Below, piece by piece: positions 57,111-64,000 of a stretch of DNA of 64,000 bases. A program made the position numbers and the translations under genes. Where the stretch lies: NCBI RefSeq assembly GCF_036013935.1, contig NZ_CP107902.1, positions 3,319,001 through 3,383,000 on the forward strand, in the 5' to 3' direction. Source of the stretch: Streptomyces sp. NBC_00461. Lineage in GTDB: Bacteria; Actinomycetota; Actinomycetes; Streptomycetales; Streptomycetaceae. The notes beneath the pieces were generated by a model. It ran no database searches and had not been told where the DNA came from. It saw only the letters and a program-made list of their open reading frames with translations. Within the stretch, counting starts at the first letter, position 1. Each line of letters opens with the position of its first letter.

Positions 57111-57152
57111 GAAGGCCCAGGCGAGAGGTGGATTTCCTCTCCCTGGGCCTTC
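57111..57152. terminator. Stem-loop after tRNA-Gly
   Basis: GAAGGCCCAG and GAGAGG pair with CCTCT(C) and CTGGGCCTTC around TGGATTT, with one bulge. It is six bases beyond the tRNA CCA and faces the remnant transporter gene on the other strand, so it may end both transcripts. Confidence 0.8.
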
Positions 57153-57170
57153 CGCCGTTCCCGGGGCCGT

Positions 57171-57418
57171 TCAGTCCTTCGTGTCCCCCGCCTGCACAGG
57201 CTGAGCGAGAGCATCTGGAGCGGGGGAGGCGCAGCAGCCCTTGCCCTGCCAGGCGTCGCGGTCGCGGCCTTCCTTGACGGCGATGGCGGCGATGACGAGG
57301 GCGGCGATCGGGTCGGCCCAGGACCAGCCGAGGGTGGCGTTGAGGACCAGGCCGACCAGGAGCACGGCGGAGAGGTAGGTGCGCAGGAGGGTCTGCTGCC
57401 GGACGGTGTGGAAGCATC
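57171..57418 (-). pseudogene. Truncated cation transporter (C-terminal fragment)
   Basis: The minus strand reads TVRQQTLLRTYLSAVLLVGL, then VLNATLGWSWADPIAALVIA and AIAVKEGRD to a stop at 57171. This is the last membrane helices of a cation-diffusion-type transporter that normally has about 200-300 residues, followed by a Cys-containing tail. Coding similarity stops at about 57418. The bases beyond belong to the start of the helical-repeat gene on the opposite strand. The 5' two-thirds have been lost. Confidence 0.75.
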
Positions 57419-57424
57419 CTGACC

Positions 57425-58813
57425 ATGCGATGGGGACGCACGTCACGGGACCAGAACTCCAACGACGCACGCAGGTCGCAGGTGGCACTGCTGGAGGAGC
57501 AGGCGCTCAGCATGTTCCAGCAGGGCCGCACGGCTGAGGCTGTGCCGCTGCAGGAACGGGCCGTCGAGCTTGTCCACGCCATCATCGGCGCCCAGGCCGG
57601 GGCCACCCCCGACGACCTGGTCATGCTGGGCTCACTGCAGTACGGGCTGGGTTCGAGCCTGCGCGCGGTGGACCGTCCCGACGACGCACTCGCCGCGCTC
57701 GATGCGGCCGAGGAGGCCTACGGCGACGTGCTCGACACCGGCAGGCGGGACATGGCGCAGCGGATCACTGATGTGCAGGTGCGCCGCGCCAGAACGTTCC
57801 AGGAACTGGGCCGGGTGACGGACTCGATCCTCGAAATGGACGGTGTGGTCCGGGCAGCGATGCTGGCGGGACCGGACGGCGATGTGTTCGAGTTCGAGCT
57901 GGGCCTCAGCCGGCTGCTGTACACCAACGCCCTGGTGCTGGGCCAGTACGGCGACCCGGATCTGATCCTGAGTTCGGCGGACGCCGTGGTGCGGCTGATC
58001 ACCTCGAACGGCTTGAAGGTCAACACGCTCGAGGGCGATCGCGCTTACTACATCGATGTGCTGCGCTGCGCCGCCACGATCGCCATGCGTGAGCACGCCG
58101 GGCAGGGGAGGGCCGAGATAGCCGCGTCGGCCGGGCGGATCGCGGTCGATACCTGGGTCGAGGTCGAGCGGTCGGAGTTCCCGCAGTTGATCCGCGAGAT
58201 GGGCGAGATGCCGTCGATGTACCGCATCTCGATCGTCCGGGCCGCGGCGTACTACGGCAAGCTCACAGAGGCGCTCGGGCAGCGGGAACTGTCGGAGCGC
58301 TACCGCGACTTCGCGCGCGACCTGGACGCCGACGTCGCCGGCCGGGCCGAGCAGAACTGGCTCGGGATCGGGATCGGGCCGATGACCATGGGCACGGCAC
58401 TGCACCGGGCGCGCAAGCTGCTGGGCGTCGGGCAGGTGCCGGACGAGGTCCTGCTGCTCGGCGGCCCGGACAACGCACGGAGCAGGTTCACCACCAGTCA
58501 GCGCTGCCCGCGCTCGCAGTGGGCCGACTCCGCCGGGGAACTGGCCCGCATCGTGGCACCACTGGCGCGGCATCCGCAGCTGGTGGCCACGCTCGGGCTG
58601 GAGGCGCACCTCCTGTACGCGTCCTCACTGGCCGTCGCCGAGGATGCCACGGCGTGGCACGTGGCCAACTCACGCCATTGGATGTACCTGCTCCGAGACC
58701 TGGTCAAGGCGTTCGAGCAGGCAGGCGACCAGGCCATCTGCCAGGACCTGGAGCGTTGGATGGACGTCACCTGCGAGGTCATCAACCCCTTCCATGACCC
58801 CCACGGCCACTGA
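57425..58813 (+). CDS. Helical-repeat (TPR-like) protein
   Basis: A 462-residue soluble protein with TPR-like helical pairs in its first half: LLEEQALSMFQQGRTAEAVP, GSLQYGLGSSLRAVDRPDDA and VRRARTFQELGRVTDSILEM. The second half is also helical, with LARIVAPLARHPQLVATLGL and HWMYLLRDLVKAFEQAGDQA. No enzyme motif or DNA-binding domain is visible. Proteins like this in Streptomyces act as scaffolds or regulators; I assign no specific role. ATG 57425 lacks a ribosome site, GTG 57482 is an alternative. It begins at the edge of the truncated transporter gene. Confidence 0.8.
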   Translation: MRWGRTSRDQNSNDARRSQVALLEEQALSMFQQGRTAEAVPLQERAVELVHAIIGAQAGATPDDLVMLGSLQYGLGSSLRAVDRPDDALAALDAAEEAYGDVLDTGRRDMAQRITDVQVRRARTFQELGRVTDSILEMDGVVRAAMLAGPDGDVFEFELGLSRLLYTNALVLGQYGDPDLILSSADAVVRLITSNGLKVNTLEGDRAYYIDVLRCAATIAMREHAGQGRAEIAASAGRIAVDTWVEVERSEFPQLIREMGEMPSMYRISIVRAAAYYGKLTEALGQRELSERYRDFARDLDADVAGRAEQNWLGIGIGPMTMGTALHRARKLLGVGQVPDEVLLLGGPDNARSRFTTSQRCPRSQWADSAGELARIVAPLARHPQLVATLGLEAHLLYASSLAVAEDATAWHVANSRHWMYLLRDLVKAFEQAGDQAICQDLERWMDVTCEVINPFHDPHGH

Positions 58814-58921
58814 CCGAAACCGGCTTCCCCGAGGACCGCGTCTGGCTGTTCTCACCAACGGGGACCCCGAGCAGCAGCGCGCCAAGGTGGGCAGCAGCCT
58901 ACTTGTCCTGAGTGCGGAGCA

Positions 58922-59143
58922 TTGATCCGCGTATGTCGCACCGACTACGACCGGTGGGTCAGCCTCGCCACGGTAGAACTCCCCGCCAAAGACGTCCCAG
59001 AGCCCTTCCGCCGGCGCTTGACGAAGCGGCCGGACCGATCCCCCATCGCCACCGATATCGTGGCTGTACGGGTCCGTGGAATCGATCCGCTCCCGGGCGA
59101 GCCCGTTGTGCCGGCCCACCGCATGATGTGCGTCCCCGACTGA
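58922..59143 (+). CDS. Possible small hypothetical protein
   Basis: A 73-residue frame from a TTG reads VCRTDYDRWVSLATVELPAK, then DVPEPFRRRLTKRPDRSPIA and ends in HRMMCVPD. Third positions are mostly G/C and the sequence looks protein-like, but there is no good ribosome site. The rest of 58814-59310 (about 500 bases) shows nothing else I can support. Confidence 0.35.
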   Translation: MIRVCRTDYDRWVSLATVELPAKDVPEPFRRRLTKRPDRSPIATDIVAVRVRGIDPLPGEPVVPAHRMMCVPD

Positions 59144-59310
59144 GGCGAGTCGTAGATCACGCTACGAAGCGCAAGGCACCAGCCGTGTCCCCAGCGTGCC
59201 CGATCGAGCAGCGACCAGCGGGGGACAACGGGGAGCTCCGGTGAGTGACCCGAGAACGGCCAGGTCAGCGTCTCGCCGGCTCAGCCCCGATACGCATACG
59301 CGATGGGGGA

Positions 59311-59502
59311 TCACAGCACGCTGTGCAGGAGGGCAGCCATCATGTAGGCCGCGCCGAGCATGAACATGCCGCCGACCAGCCTGGGCAGGACTTTGTCGAA
59401 GTCCGGATGGGAGCTCGCACGGCTGGGAATCCGGCCGGTGAAGATGCACCAGCCCAGCGCGAAGCCGCCGATGATGAACGCTGCCATCAGGACGTTGACC
59501 AT
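59311..59502 (-). CDS. Tiny two-helix membrane protein
   Basis: A 63-residue protein with two hydrophobic spans, MAAFIIGGFALGWCIFTGRI and LVGGMFMLGAAYMMAALLHS, and a polar connecting loop PSRASSHPDFDKVLPR. GGAGGGG lies before ATG 59502. Function unknown. Confidence 0.7.
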   Translation of the reverse strand: MVNVLMAAFIIGGFALGWCIFTGRIPSRASSHPDFDKVLPRLVGGMFMLGAAYMMAALLHSVL

Positions 59503-59702
59503 GTGTTGCCCCTCCCCCTCCATTGGCACCACCAGGACCTGGGGACAGCCAAGGAGTGGCGGGGGCGGTCCCGTGGGAGTCCGACGGCGCACGAGGCGGC
59601 GTGCGCGGTGGTGCCGGGCGTCGGGCGGTCAGCGGGGAGGCTCACGCCGACGGGGCGCGCGGGTTCCGCGCCCCCGTGCGCGCGCCCGTCGGCGACGACC
59701 GA

Positions 59703-59897
59703 TCAGAAGCTGATCGAGTTGATCGTCTCGGCTATCGAGTTGAGGAACCGGTTGATCGACGGGGCCATGCCGGTCGATGCCAGGAAGAAGCCGAACAGCA
59801 CCGCGACGATGGCGGGGCCGGCCTTGATCGATCCTCCTCGGATCAACACCACCAGGATGATCGCCAACAGCAGCACCACTGACAGTGAAATGGCCAC
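59703..59897 (-). CDS. Tiny membrane protein with conserved C-terminal amphipathic helix
   Basis: A 64-residue protein with spans ISLSVVLLLAIILVVLIRGG and IVAVLFGFFLASTGMAPSIN, ending RFLNSIAETINSISF. Similar small hydrophobic proteins are common in Streptomyces, often in plasmid-like or conjugative regions; that is recollection, not shown here. GTG 59897 has only a weak AGGG site. Confidence 0.65.
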   Translation of the reverse strand: MAISLSVVLLLAIILVVLIRGGSIKAGPAIVAVLFGFFLASTGMAPSINRFLNSIAETINSISF

Positions 59898-60452
59898 AAC
59901 TGATCACACCCTACGGTCGGTCCGCTCTCCCGGCCCGGGGGTGCCAGCCCCGCGCACCCCCGCCAGAACCATCGTGCCACCAACAGGGCCTCGGTATGCG
60001 GCAGGTGAGACATCATCGGCCACACCTGTGCCGGACCTTTGCCCGAGCCATACGGACGCCGGCCGCGCGAGAGCCCCAACACGCCCCTCCCGCACAGCAA
60101 TTCGAGGGTGCACCCGCACAGGAAATTCGGCGAGATCGTTTCCATGTCCACACAACGCGTTCGCAGGTATTTCGAATTAACGCCACAGGCAAGTGAAGCG
60201 GACATTCCGCAGGAGTCGCCTGCGGGTCATATGCACCGTTTAGTCGGGACGAGTCGCGACAACCAGGACATGTAATGGTGTGTTGACCGTCACCCTCACA
60301 CAGGCGTCAACTCCCGTTAATCGCGGGTACTCGAAGCCAATTAGCAGTAATGACGTGGAGAGTTTTACGAAAACCCACAGACGACGCTAGGGTGCCTCAG
60401 ATGTTTCACGCTGCCTCGTCCCCCACACGCGCAGCGAGGTCCGGGCCCGTCT
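59898..60452. other. Long intergenic region before the acyltransferase gene
   Basis: About 555 bases without a supported gene. The stretch 60135-60400 is notably A/T-rich for this genome, with runs such as TTTCGAATTAACG and CCAATTAGCAGTAATG. It is a likely promoter region for the acyltransferase gene, or an older insertion scar. Short frames here lack ribosome sites and codon bias. Confidence 0.5.
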
Positions 60453-60469
60453 CCCCCAGCTTCTGGGGG
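60453..60469. promoter_or_regulatory. Hairpin overlapping the ribosome site of the acyltransferase gene
   Basis: CCCCCAG-CTT-CTGGGGG forms a perfect 7-bp stem. The GGGGGG of its 3' arm is also the best ribosome-binding sequence for the GTG at 60478, eight bases on. The stem would hide it. Confidence 0.65.
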
Positions 60470-60477
60470 GATGGTCT

Positions 60478-61653
60478 GTGACGAACTCGTTGCGACCGCA
60501 TGGCCAGAACAGAGCGCCGCTCCCTCCGGCACAGCCGCCGGCTTCGGGAGTGCCGAGTCCGCGCTCGCCGCAGGATCAGCAGAACAAAACCACCAAACCC
60601 GGCAAACAGCGCGACGCGTTCTTCGACAACGCGAAGTATCTGGCGATCGTGCTGGTGGCGATGGGCCACTCCTGGGAGCCCCTGAAGGGTGACAGCCGCA
60701 TCCTGGAGGCCGTGTACACGGTGGTGTACAGCTTCCACATGCCGGCGTTCATCATCATCTCCGGCTACTTCTCGCGCAGTTTCGACATGCGCCCCGACCG
60801 CCTCAGACGCCTGGTCACCGGGGTCCTGGTGCCCTACGTCGTCTTCGAGACGGCGTACTCCCTCTTCAAGCGCTACGGCGACCACGACCCGGGCATGGCG
60901 ATCAGTCTGCTCGACCCCTGGTACCTCACCTGGTTCCTGGTGGCACTGTTCATCTGGCGGTTGACGACCCCGCTGTGGAACAACCTGCGCTGGCCGCTTC
61001 CCGTCGCCCTCGGTGTCGCGATGTTCGGGTCGGTCTCCCCGGAGATCGGCGACGACCTGGACCTTCAGCGCGTCCTGCAGTTCCTGCCGTACTTCGTGCT
61101 GGGTCTGTGCATGAAGCCCGAGCACTTCCACATGGTGCGCACCCGGAAGATGCGGATCCTGTCCGTGCCCGTCGTCGCGGCCGCGCTCGCCTTCGCCTGG
61201 TGGGCGGTGCCGCGCATGAACACCGCGTGGTTCTACCACCGTGACGCCGCCCAGGAGTTGGCAGCGCCGTGGTGGACCGGGCCGGTCATGGTGCTGGCGA
61301 TGTTCGGCTGCTCGCTGCTGCTGACCGCCTGCTTCTTCGCCTGGGTGCCGCGCCGGAAGATGTGGTTCACGGCGCTCGGCGCGGGCACGCTGTACGGCTA
61401 TCTGCTGCACGGATTCCTGGTCAAGGCCGGTGACTTCTACGGCTGGTTCGACCACAAGTGGCTGCACCGGCCGCTGGGGGAGATCCTCGTGACGGTGGCC
61501 TTCGCCGCCGCCGTGACCCTGTTGTGCACCCCGCCGGTGCGGCGGGTCTTCAGGTTCGCGATGGAGCCTGAGATGAAGTGGGCGTTCAAGCGGGATGCGG
61601 CGGAGCTCGCCCGGGAGCGGGAGAAGCGCGAGCGCGCCATGGCCAACGCCTGA
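60478..61653 (+). CDS. Membrane acyltransferase (family 3, fucose-4-O-acetylase-like)
   Basis: Predicted to acetylate a surface sugar or lipid. The 391-residue protein has a 45-residue Pro-rich cytoplasmic start, then DAFFDNAKYLAIVLVAMGHS (the His is the usual catalytic residue of the family). VVYSFHMPAFIIISGYFSR and about ten membrane spans follow, ending in a charged coiled-coil-like tail. WYLTWFLVALFIWRL fits the fucose-4-O-acetylase subfamily. GTG 60478 follows GGGGGG. The acceptor is unknown; the wall-polymer cluster is 50 kb away. Confidence 0.9.
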   Translation: MTNSLRPHGQNRAPLPPAQPPASGVPSPRSPQDQQNKTTKPGKQRDAFFDNAKYLAIVLVAMGHSWEPLKGDSRILEAVYTVVYSFHMPAFIIISGYFSRSFDMRPDRLRRLVTGVLVPYVVFETAYSLFKRYGDHDPGMAISLLDPWYLTWFLVALFIWRLTTPLWNNLRWPLPVALGVAMFGSVSPEIGDDLDLQRVLQFLPYFVLGLCMKPEHFHMVRTRKMRILSVPVVAAALAFAWWAVPRMNTAWFYHRDAAQELAAPWWTGPVMVLAMFGCSLLLTACFFAWVPRRKMWFTALGAGTLYGYLLHGFLVKAGDFYGWFDHKWLHRPLGEILVTVAFAAAVTLLCTPPVRRVFRFAMEPEMKWAFKRDAAELAREREKRERAMANA

Positions 61654-61757
61654 GCGGTTGCCACGCCATGCCGTCCGGCGGCTGCGGCTGCGTCGTGGCT
61701 TGTCGCGCCCACGCGGCGGAGCCGCAAATGTCACAGACCCGCGCCCCTTGAAAGCCG

Positions 61758-62225
61758 CTACTGCTGGGCCAGGCCGAGAAGTGCGCGCATGTGTGCGTAC
61801 TTCTCGGTCAGGCGTTTGCGGGTGGGCTCGTCGGTGAGGCGGGACAGACGGGCCGGGTGCGCGTTGTGCGCCAGGTCGGCCTCCTTCACCAGCAGTGCGC
61901 CCGGCGTGGCGAGGATCCGGGCCGCGTACTCCTCCGGCCCCTCCCCCGCGCGCTTGGTGACCGCCAGCACGATGTCCTTCGTACGGCGGCTCAGCGCGGC
62001 CTCGTCCAGCCACCGCTCGGAGAGCGCGTCGTCCTCGACGGCGTCGTGCAGCCAGGCCGCGGCGATCTGTTCCTCGTCGCCACCGCGCGCCGAGACGCCT
62101 TCGGCGACGGCCCGCAGGTGCTCGGCGTACGACCGTCCCGCCTTGTCGGTCTGGCCCTCGTGGGCGGCGCGGGCGGCGGCCTCGACCTCGGCCAGGGTCA
62201 TCGGGGTACGGGATCTTCCGGTCAC
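61758..62225 (-). CDS. HD-domain phosphohydrolase
   Basis: A 155-residue HD-domain protein of the (p)ppGpp-hydrolase type. Metal ligands are suggested by AGRSYAEHLRAVA, IAAAWLHDAVEDDALSERWL (HD) and VKEADLAHNAHPARLSRLTD. No synthetase domain is present. Its GTG overlaps the permease stop as GTGA (62222-62225), coupling it to the upstream gene; ATG 62201 is a weaker alternative. Substrate unknown. Confidence 0.87.
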   Translation of the reverse strand: MTGRSRTPMTLAEVEAAARAAHEGQTDKAGRSYAEHLRAVAEGVSARGGDEEQIAAAWLHDAVEDDALSERWLDEAALSRRTKDIVLAVTKRAGEGPEEYAARILATPGALLVKEADLAHNAHPARLSRLTDEPTRKRLTEKYAHMRALLGLAQQ

Positions 62226-64000
62226 TCCTCCAGTGTCTCCCTGCGCAGCGCGGCGCGGGCCGGGAGGGTCGCCGCCGTCAGCCCGAGGACGACGATCCCG
62301 CCGGCGAACGAGCCGTACACCAGCGGGGGTATGTACGGCCCCTGCCCGGTCAGCCCCTTCATCATCGGCACGAGCGTGGCCAGGGCGATGGCCGTGCCGA
62401 GGGCGATGCCCGCGAGGGCGACCAGGAGGGCCTCCCAGCGGATCATGCGCAGCACCTGGCGGCGGGTGGAGCCGATGAGGCGGAGCGTGCCGAGTTCACG
62501 GCGCCGGTCGAGGACGGTCATCACCAGCGTGTTGGCGGCGGCGACAGCCGCGAAGCCGCCGAGGACGCCGGCCATCAGGGAGTTGGCCCAGGCGTTGAGC
62601 TCGCGGTCCAGGGACTGGGCGCTGGTGTAGTCGCCGCGGTCGAGAACGGTACCGAGGGGTGCGAGCCCGGCCGCCTTTCCGCCCTTCGTCCACAGTTCGG
62701 CGTCGTAGGCGGAGGTGACGTGGGTGGCGAGGTCGGCGCGGGCCATGGTGACCTGGGAGAGCCCCATGCCGCGTGCGTACGTCGCCGTGACGACCGGTGC
62801 GGCCTTCGTGCCGTCGGGCAGGCGGAGGTGGAGGCGGTCGCCGACCTTGACGCCGGCGTTGTCGGCGAGGGAGGTGTCGACGGCGATCTCGCCCCGCTTC
62901 AGGGCGAGTCGGCCCTGCCTGACGTCCAGGTCCTGTACGGCCGTCAGGTCATGGACCGATCCGTCGACGCCCTGGGCGGAGGCCGAGTCCAGGCCGCCCG
63001 ACATCGGGACCAGCACGGACGTCTTCAACAGGCCGACGGCGGCGATGACTTCGGGGGTGCGCCCGGCTCGTCGTACGGCGTCCGGGGTCAGGCCCGGGTC
63101 GGCGGTGACGATGTGGTCGGCTCGGATGCCGGCGTGCTGCTGGTCGGCGGTGACGCGGTCCGTGCTGGTCTGCATGAAGATCAGCACGGAGGAGAAGGCC
63201 ATGGCGAGCACGATCGGGGTGATCGCGGAGGCCAACCGGCGAGCGTTCGTACGGGAGTTGGCGGCGGCGAGCACGGCGGAGGCGCCGGCGCCGCGCAGCG
63301 GGAGCCCGAACAGGGCGGCGCAGGCGCGGGCGACGAACGGGCCGAGCAGGGCCACGGCCAGCATGAAGAGGAAGACGATGCCGAGTGCCGTGTTGGCCGC
63401 GTCGTCGCCGGTGAGGGAGGACGAGAGACCGCCGCACACGCAGCCGCCCACCGCGGCGGCGATGCCCAGGGGCGTACGGATCCAGCCGGGGCGCAGCCGT
63501 TCCACGGACGCCTCGCTCAGCGCCTGGCCGGGTTTGATGCGGGAGCTGCGGTGGGCTGCGATGTAGCCGGAGAGGAGGGCGGCGAGGAGCACCGCGCCAC
63601 TCGCGGAGACGAGCGGGATCCAGGAGACGGAAAGGTGCACCGGCTGAGGCACCGCGCCCCTGTCCTGCAGCTGCCCGAACCACCAGCGGGCCAGGGCGAT
63701 TCCGGGCAGGCAGCCCAGGGCGGCCGCGACCGGGGCGACGAGGAGGGTCTCGGTGGCGATCGTGCGGCGGATCTGGCGGGGCGTGGTGCCGATGGCCCGC
63801 AACAGGGCGAAATCGCGGGCGCGTTGGCCCACGGCGAGCGCGACGGTGCCGGCCGCGGTGAAGACGGCGACCATGGTGGCGACACCGCCGAAGGAGCCGC
63901 CGATACCGATGAGCATCTCCTTGGCCTCGCCCAGCGCGGGATCCTCGACGGTGCCGCGGTCGTCACCGGTGTGGACCTTCGCACTGTTGCCCAGGGCGTG
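62222..64000 (-). CDS. FtsX-family ABC transporter permease, 5' end outside window
   Basis: The minus-strand frame is open to the right edge, giving 592 residues of a larger protein, likely about 800. It has the MacB/FtsX layout. A first FtsX domain (GGVATMVAVFTAAGTVALAV then QRARDFALLRAIGTTPRQIR) and a middle linker with two spans are followed by an external domain of about 200 residues. A second FtsX domain has MTVLDRRRELGTLRLIGSTR. Such permeases act with an ATPase usually encoded upstream, beyond this window. Confidence 0.9.
   Translation of the reverse strand, partial: HALGNSAKVHTGDDRGTVEDPALGEAKEMLIGIGGSFGGVATMVAVFTAAGTVALAVGQRARDFALLRAIGTTPRQIRRTIATETLLVAPVAAALGCLPGIALARWWFGQLQDRGAVPQPVHLSVSWIPLVSASGAVLLAALLSGYIAAHRSSRIKPGQALSEASVERLRPGWIRTPLGIAAAVGGCVCGGLSSSLTGDDAANTALGIVFLFMLAVALLGPFVARACAALFGLPLRGAGASAVLAAANSRTNARRLASAITPIVLAMAFSSVLIFMQTSTDRVTADQQHAGIRADHIVTADPGLTPDAVRRAGRTPEVIAAVGLLKTSVLVPMSGGLDSASAQGVDGSVHDLTAVQDLDVRQGRLALKRGEIAVDTSLADNAGVKVGDRLHLRLPDGTKAAPVVTATYARGMGLSQVTMARADLATHVTSAYDAELWTKGGKAAGLAPLGTVLDRGDYTSAQSLDRELNAWANSLMAGVLGGFAAVAAANTLVMTVLDRRRELGTLRLIGSTRRQVLRMIRWEALLVALAGIALGTAIALATLVPMMKGLTGQGPYIPPLVYGSFAGGIVVLGLTAATLPARAALRRETLEE

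Overview
The window is a stretch of a high-GC actinobacterial chromosome, almost certainly Streptomyces. The evidence is strong G/C bias at third codon positions, frequent GTG starts, a very large arginine-rich RNase E/G, the gene order obg-rpmA-rplU-rne-TIGR03936 and the block TIGR03960-CYTH/CHAD-rodA-mrdA-mreDCB-ndk-folC-valS-clpX-clpP2-clpP1-tig, and dispersed intergenic repeats of the kind common in Streptomyces genomes. Most housekeeping genes lie on the minus strand.

Region 1 (1-11 kb): the tail of an unknown gene and proB, then a cell-wall glycopolymer block. This block has a polysaccharide pyruvyltransferase (+), a family 2 glycosyltransferase (-), a membrane-anchored TagF/TarL-like polyol-phosphate polymerase (-) and a fused cytidylyltransferase/short-chain reductase resembling the CDP-ribitol synthase Bcs1 (-). 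Together they suggest a teichoic-acid-like polymer, possibly pyruvylated. The decayed C-terminus of a lost gene and a Tat-exported PhoD phosphatase follow.

Region 2 (11-20 kb): obg, ribosomal proteins L27 and L21, RNase E/G with basic repeats and a histone-H1-like tail, the radical-SAM-linked protein TIGR03936 (apparent CTG start), and a membrane protein built from internal repeats.

Region 3 (20-35 kb): an accessory block lying between the TIGR03936 and TIGR03960 genes. It carries a TetR regulator with a perfect operator palindrome beside a divergent membrane protein, an arsenic cluster (arsC, aquaporin, arsR, arsM, but no arsB/acr3 pump), an FG-GAP secreted protein, several membrane proteins, a DUF2252 protein, glutamate decarboxylase, a potassium channel, and at least three gene fragments.

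Region 4 (35-57 kb): TIGR03960 radical SAM protein, CYTH/CHAD protein, the elongation/spore-wall cluster (RodA, PBP2, MreD, MreC, MreB), ndk, folC, valS, the ClpX and ClpP1P2 protease genes with a ClgR-like box, trigger factor and tRNA-Pro.

Region 5 (57-64 kb): tRNA-Gly followed by a disrupted neighbourhood with a cation-transporter fragment whose 5' part has been replaced by a helical-repeat protein gene. Two tiny membrane proteins, an acyltransferase, an HD-domain protein and a truncated FtsX-type permease complete the window.
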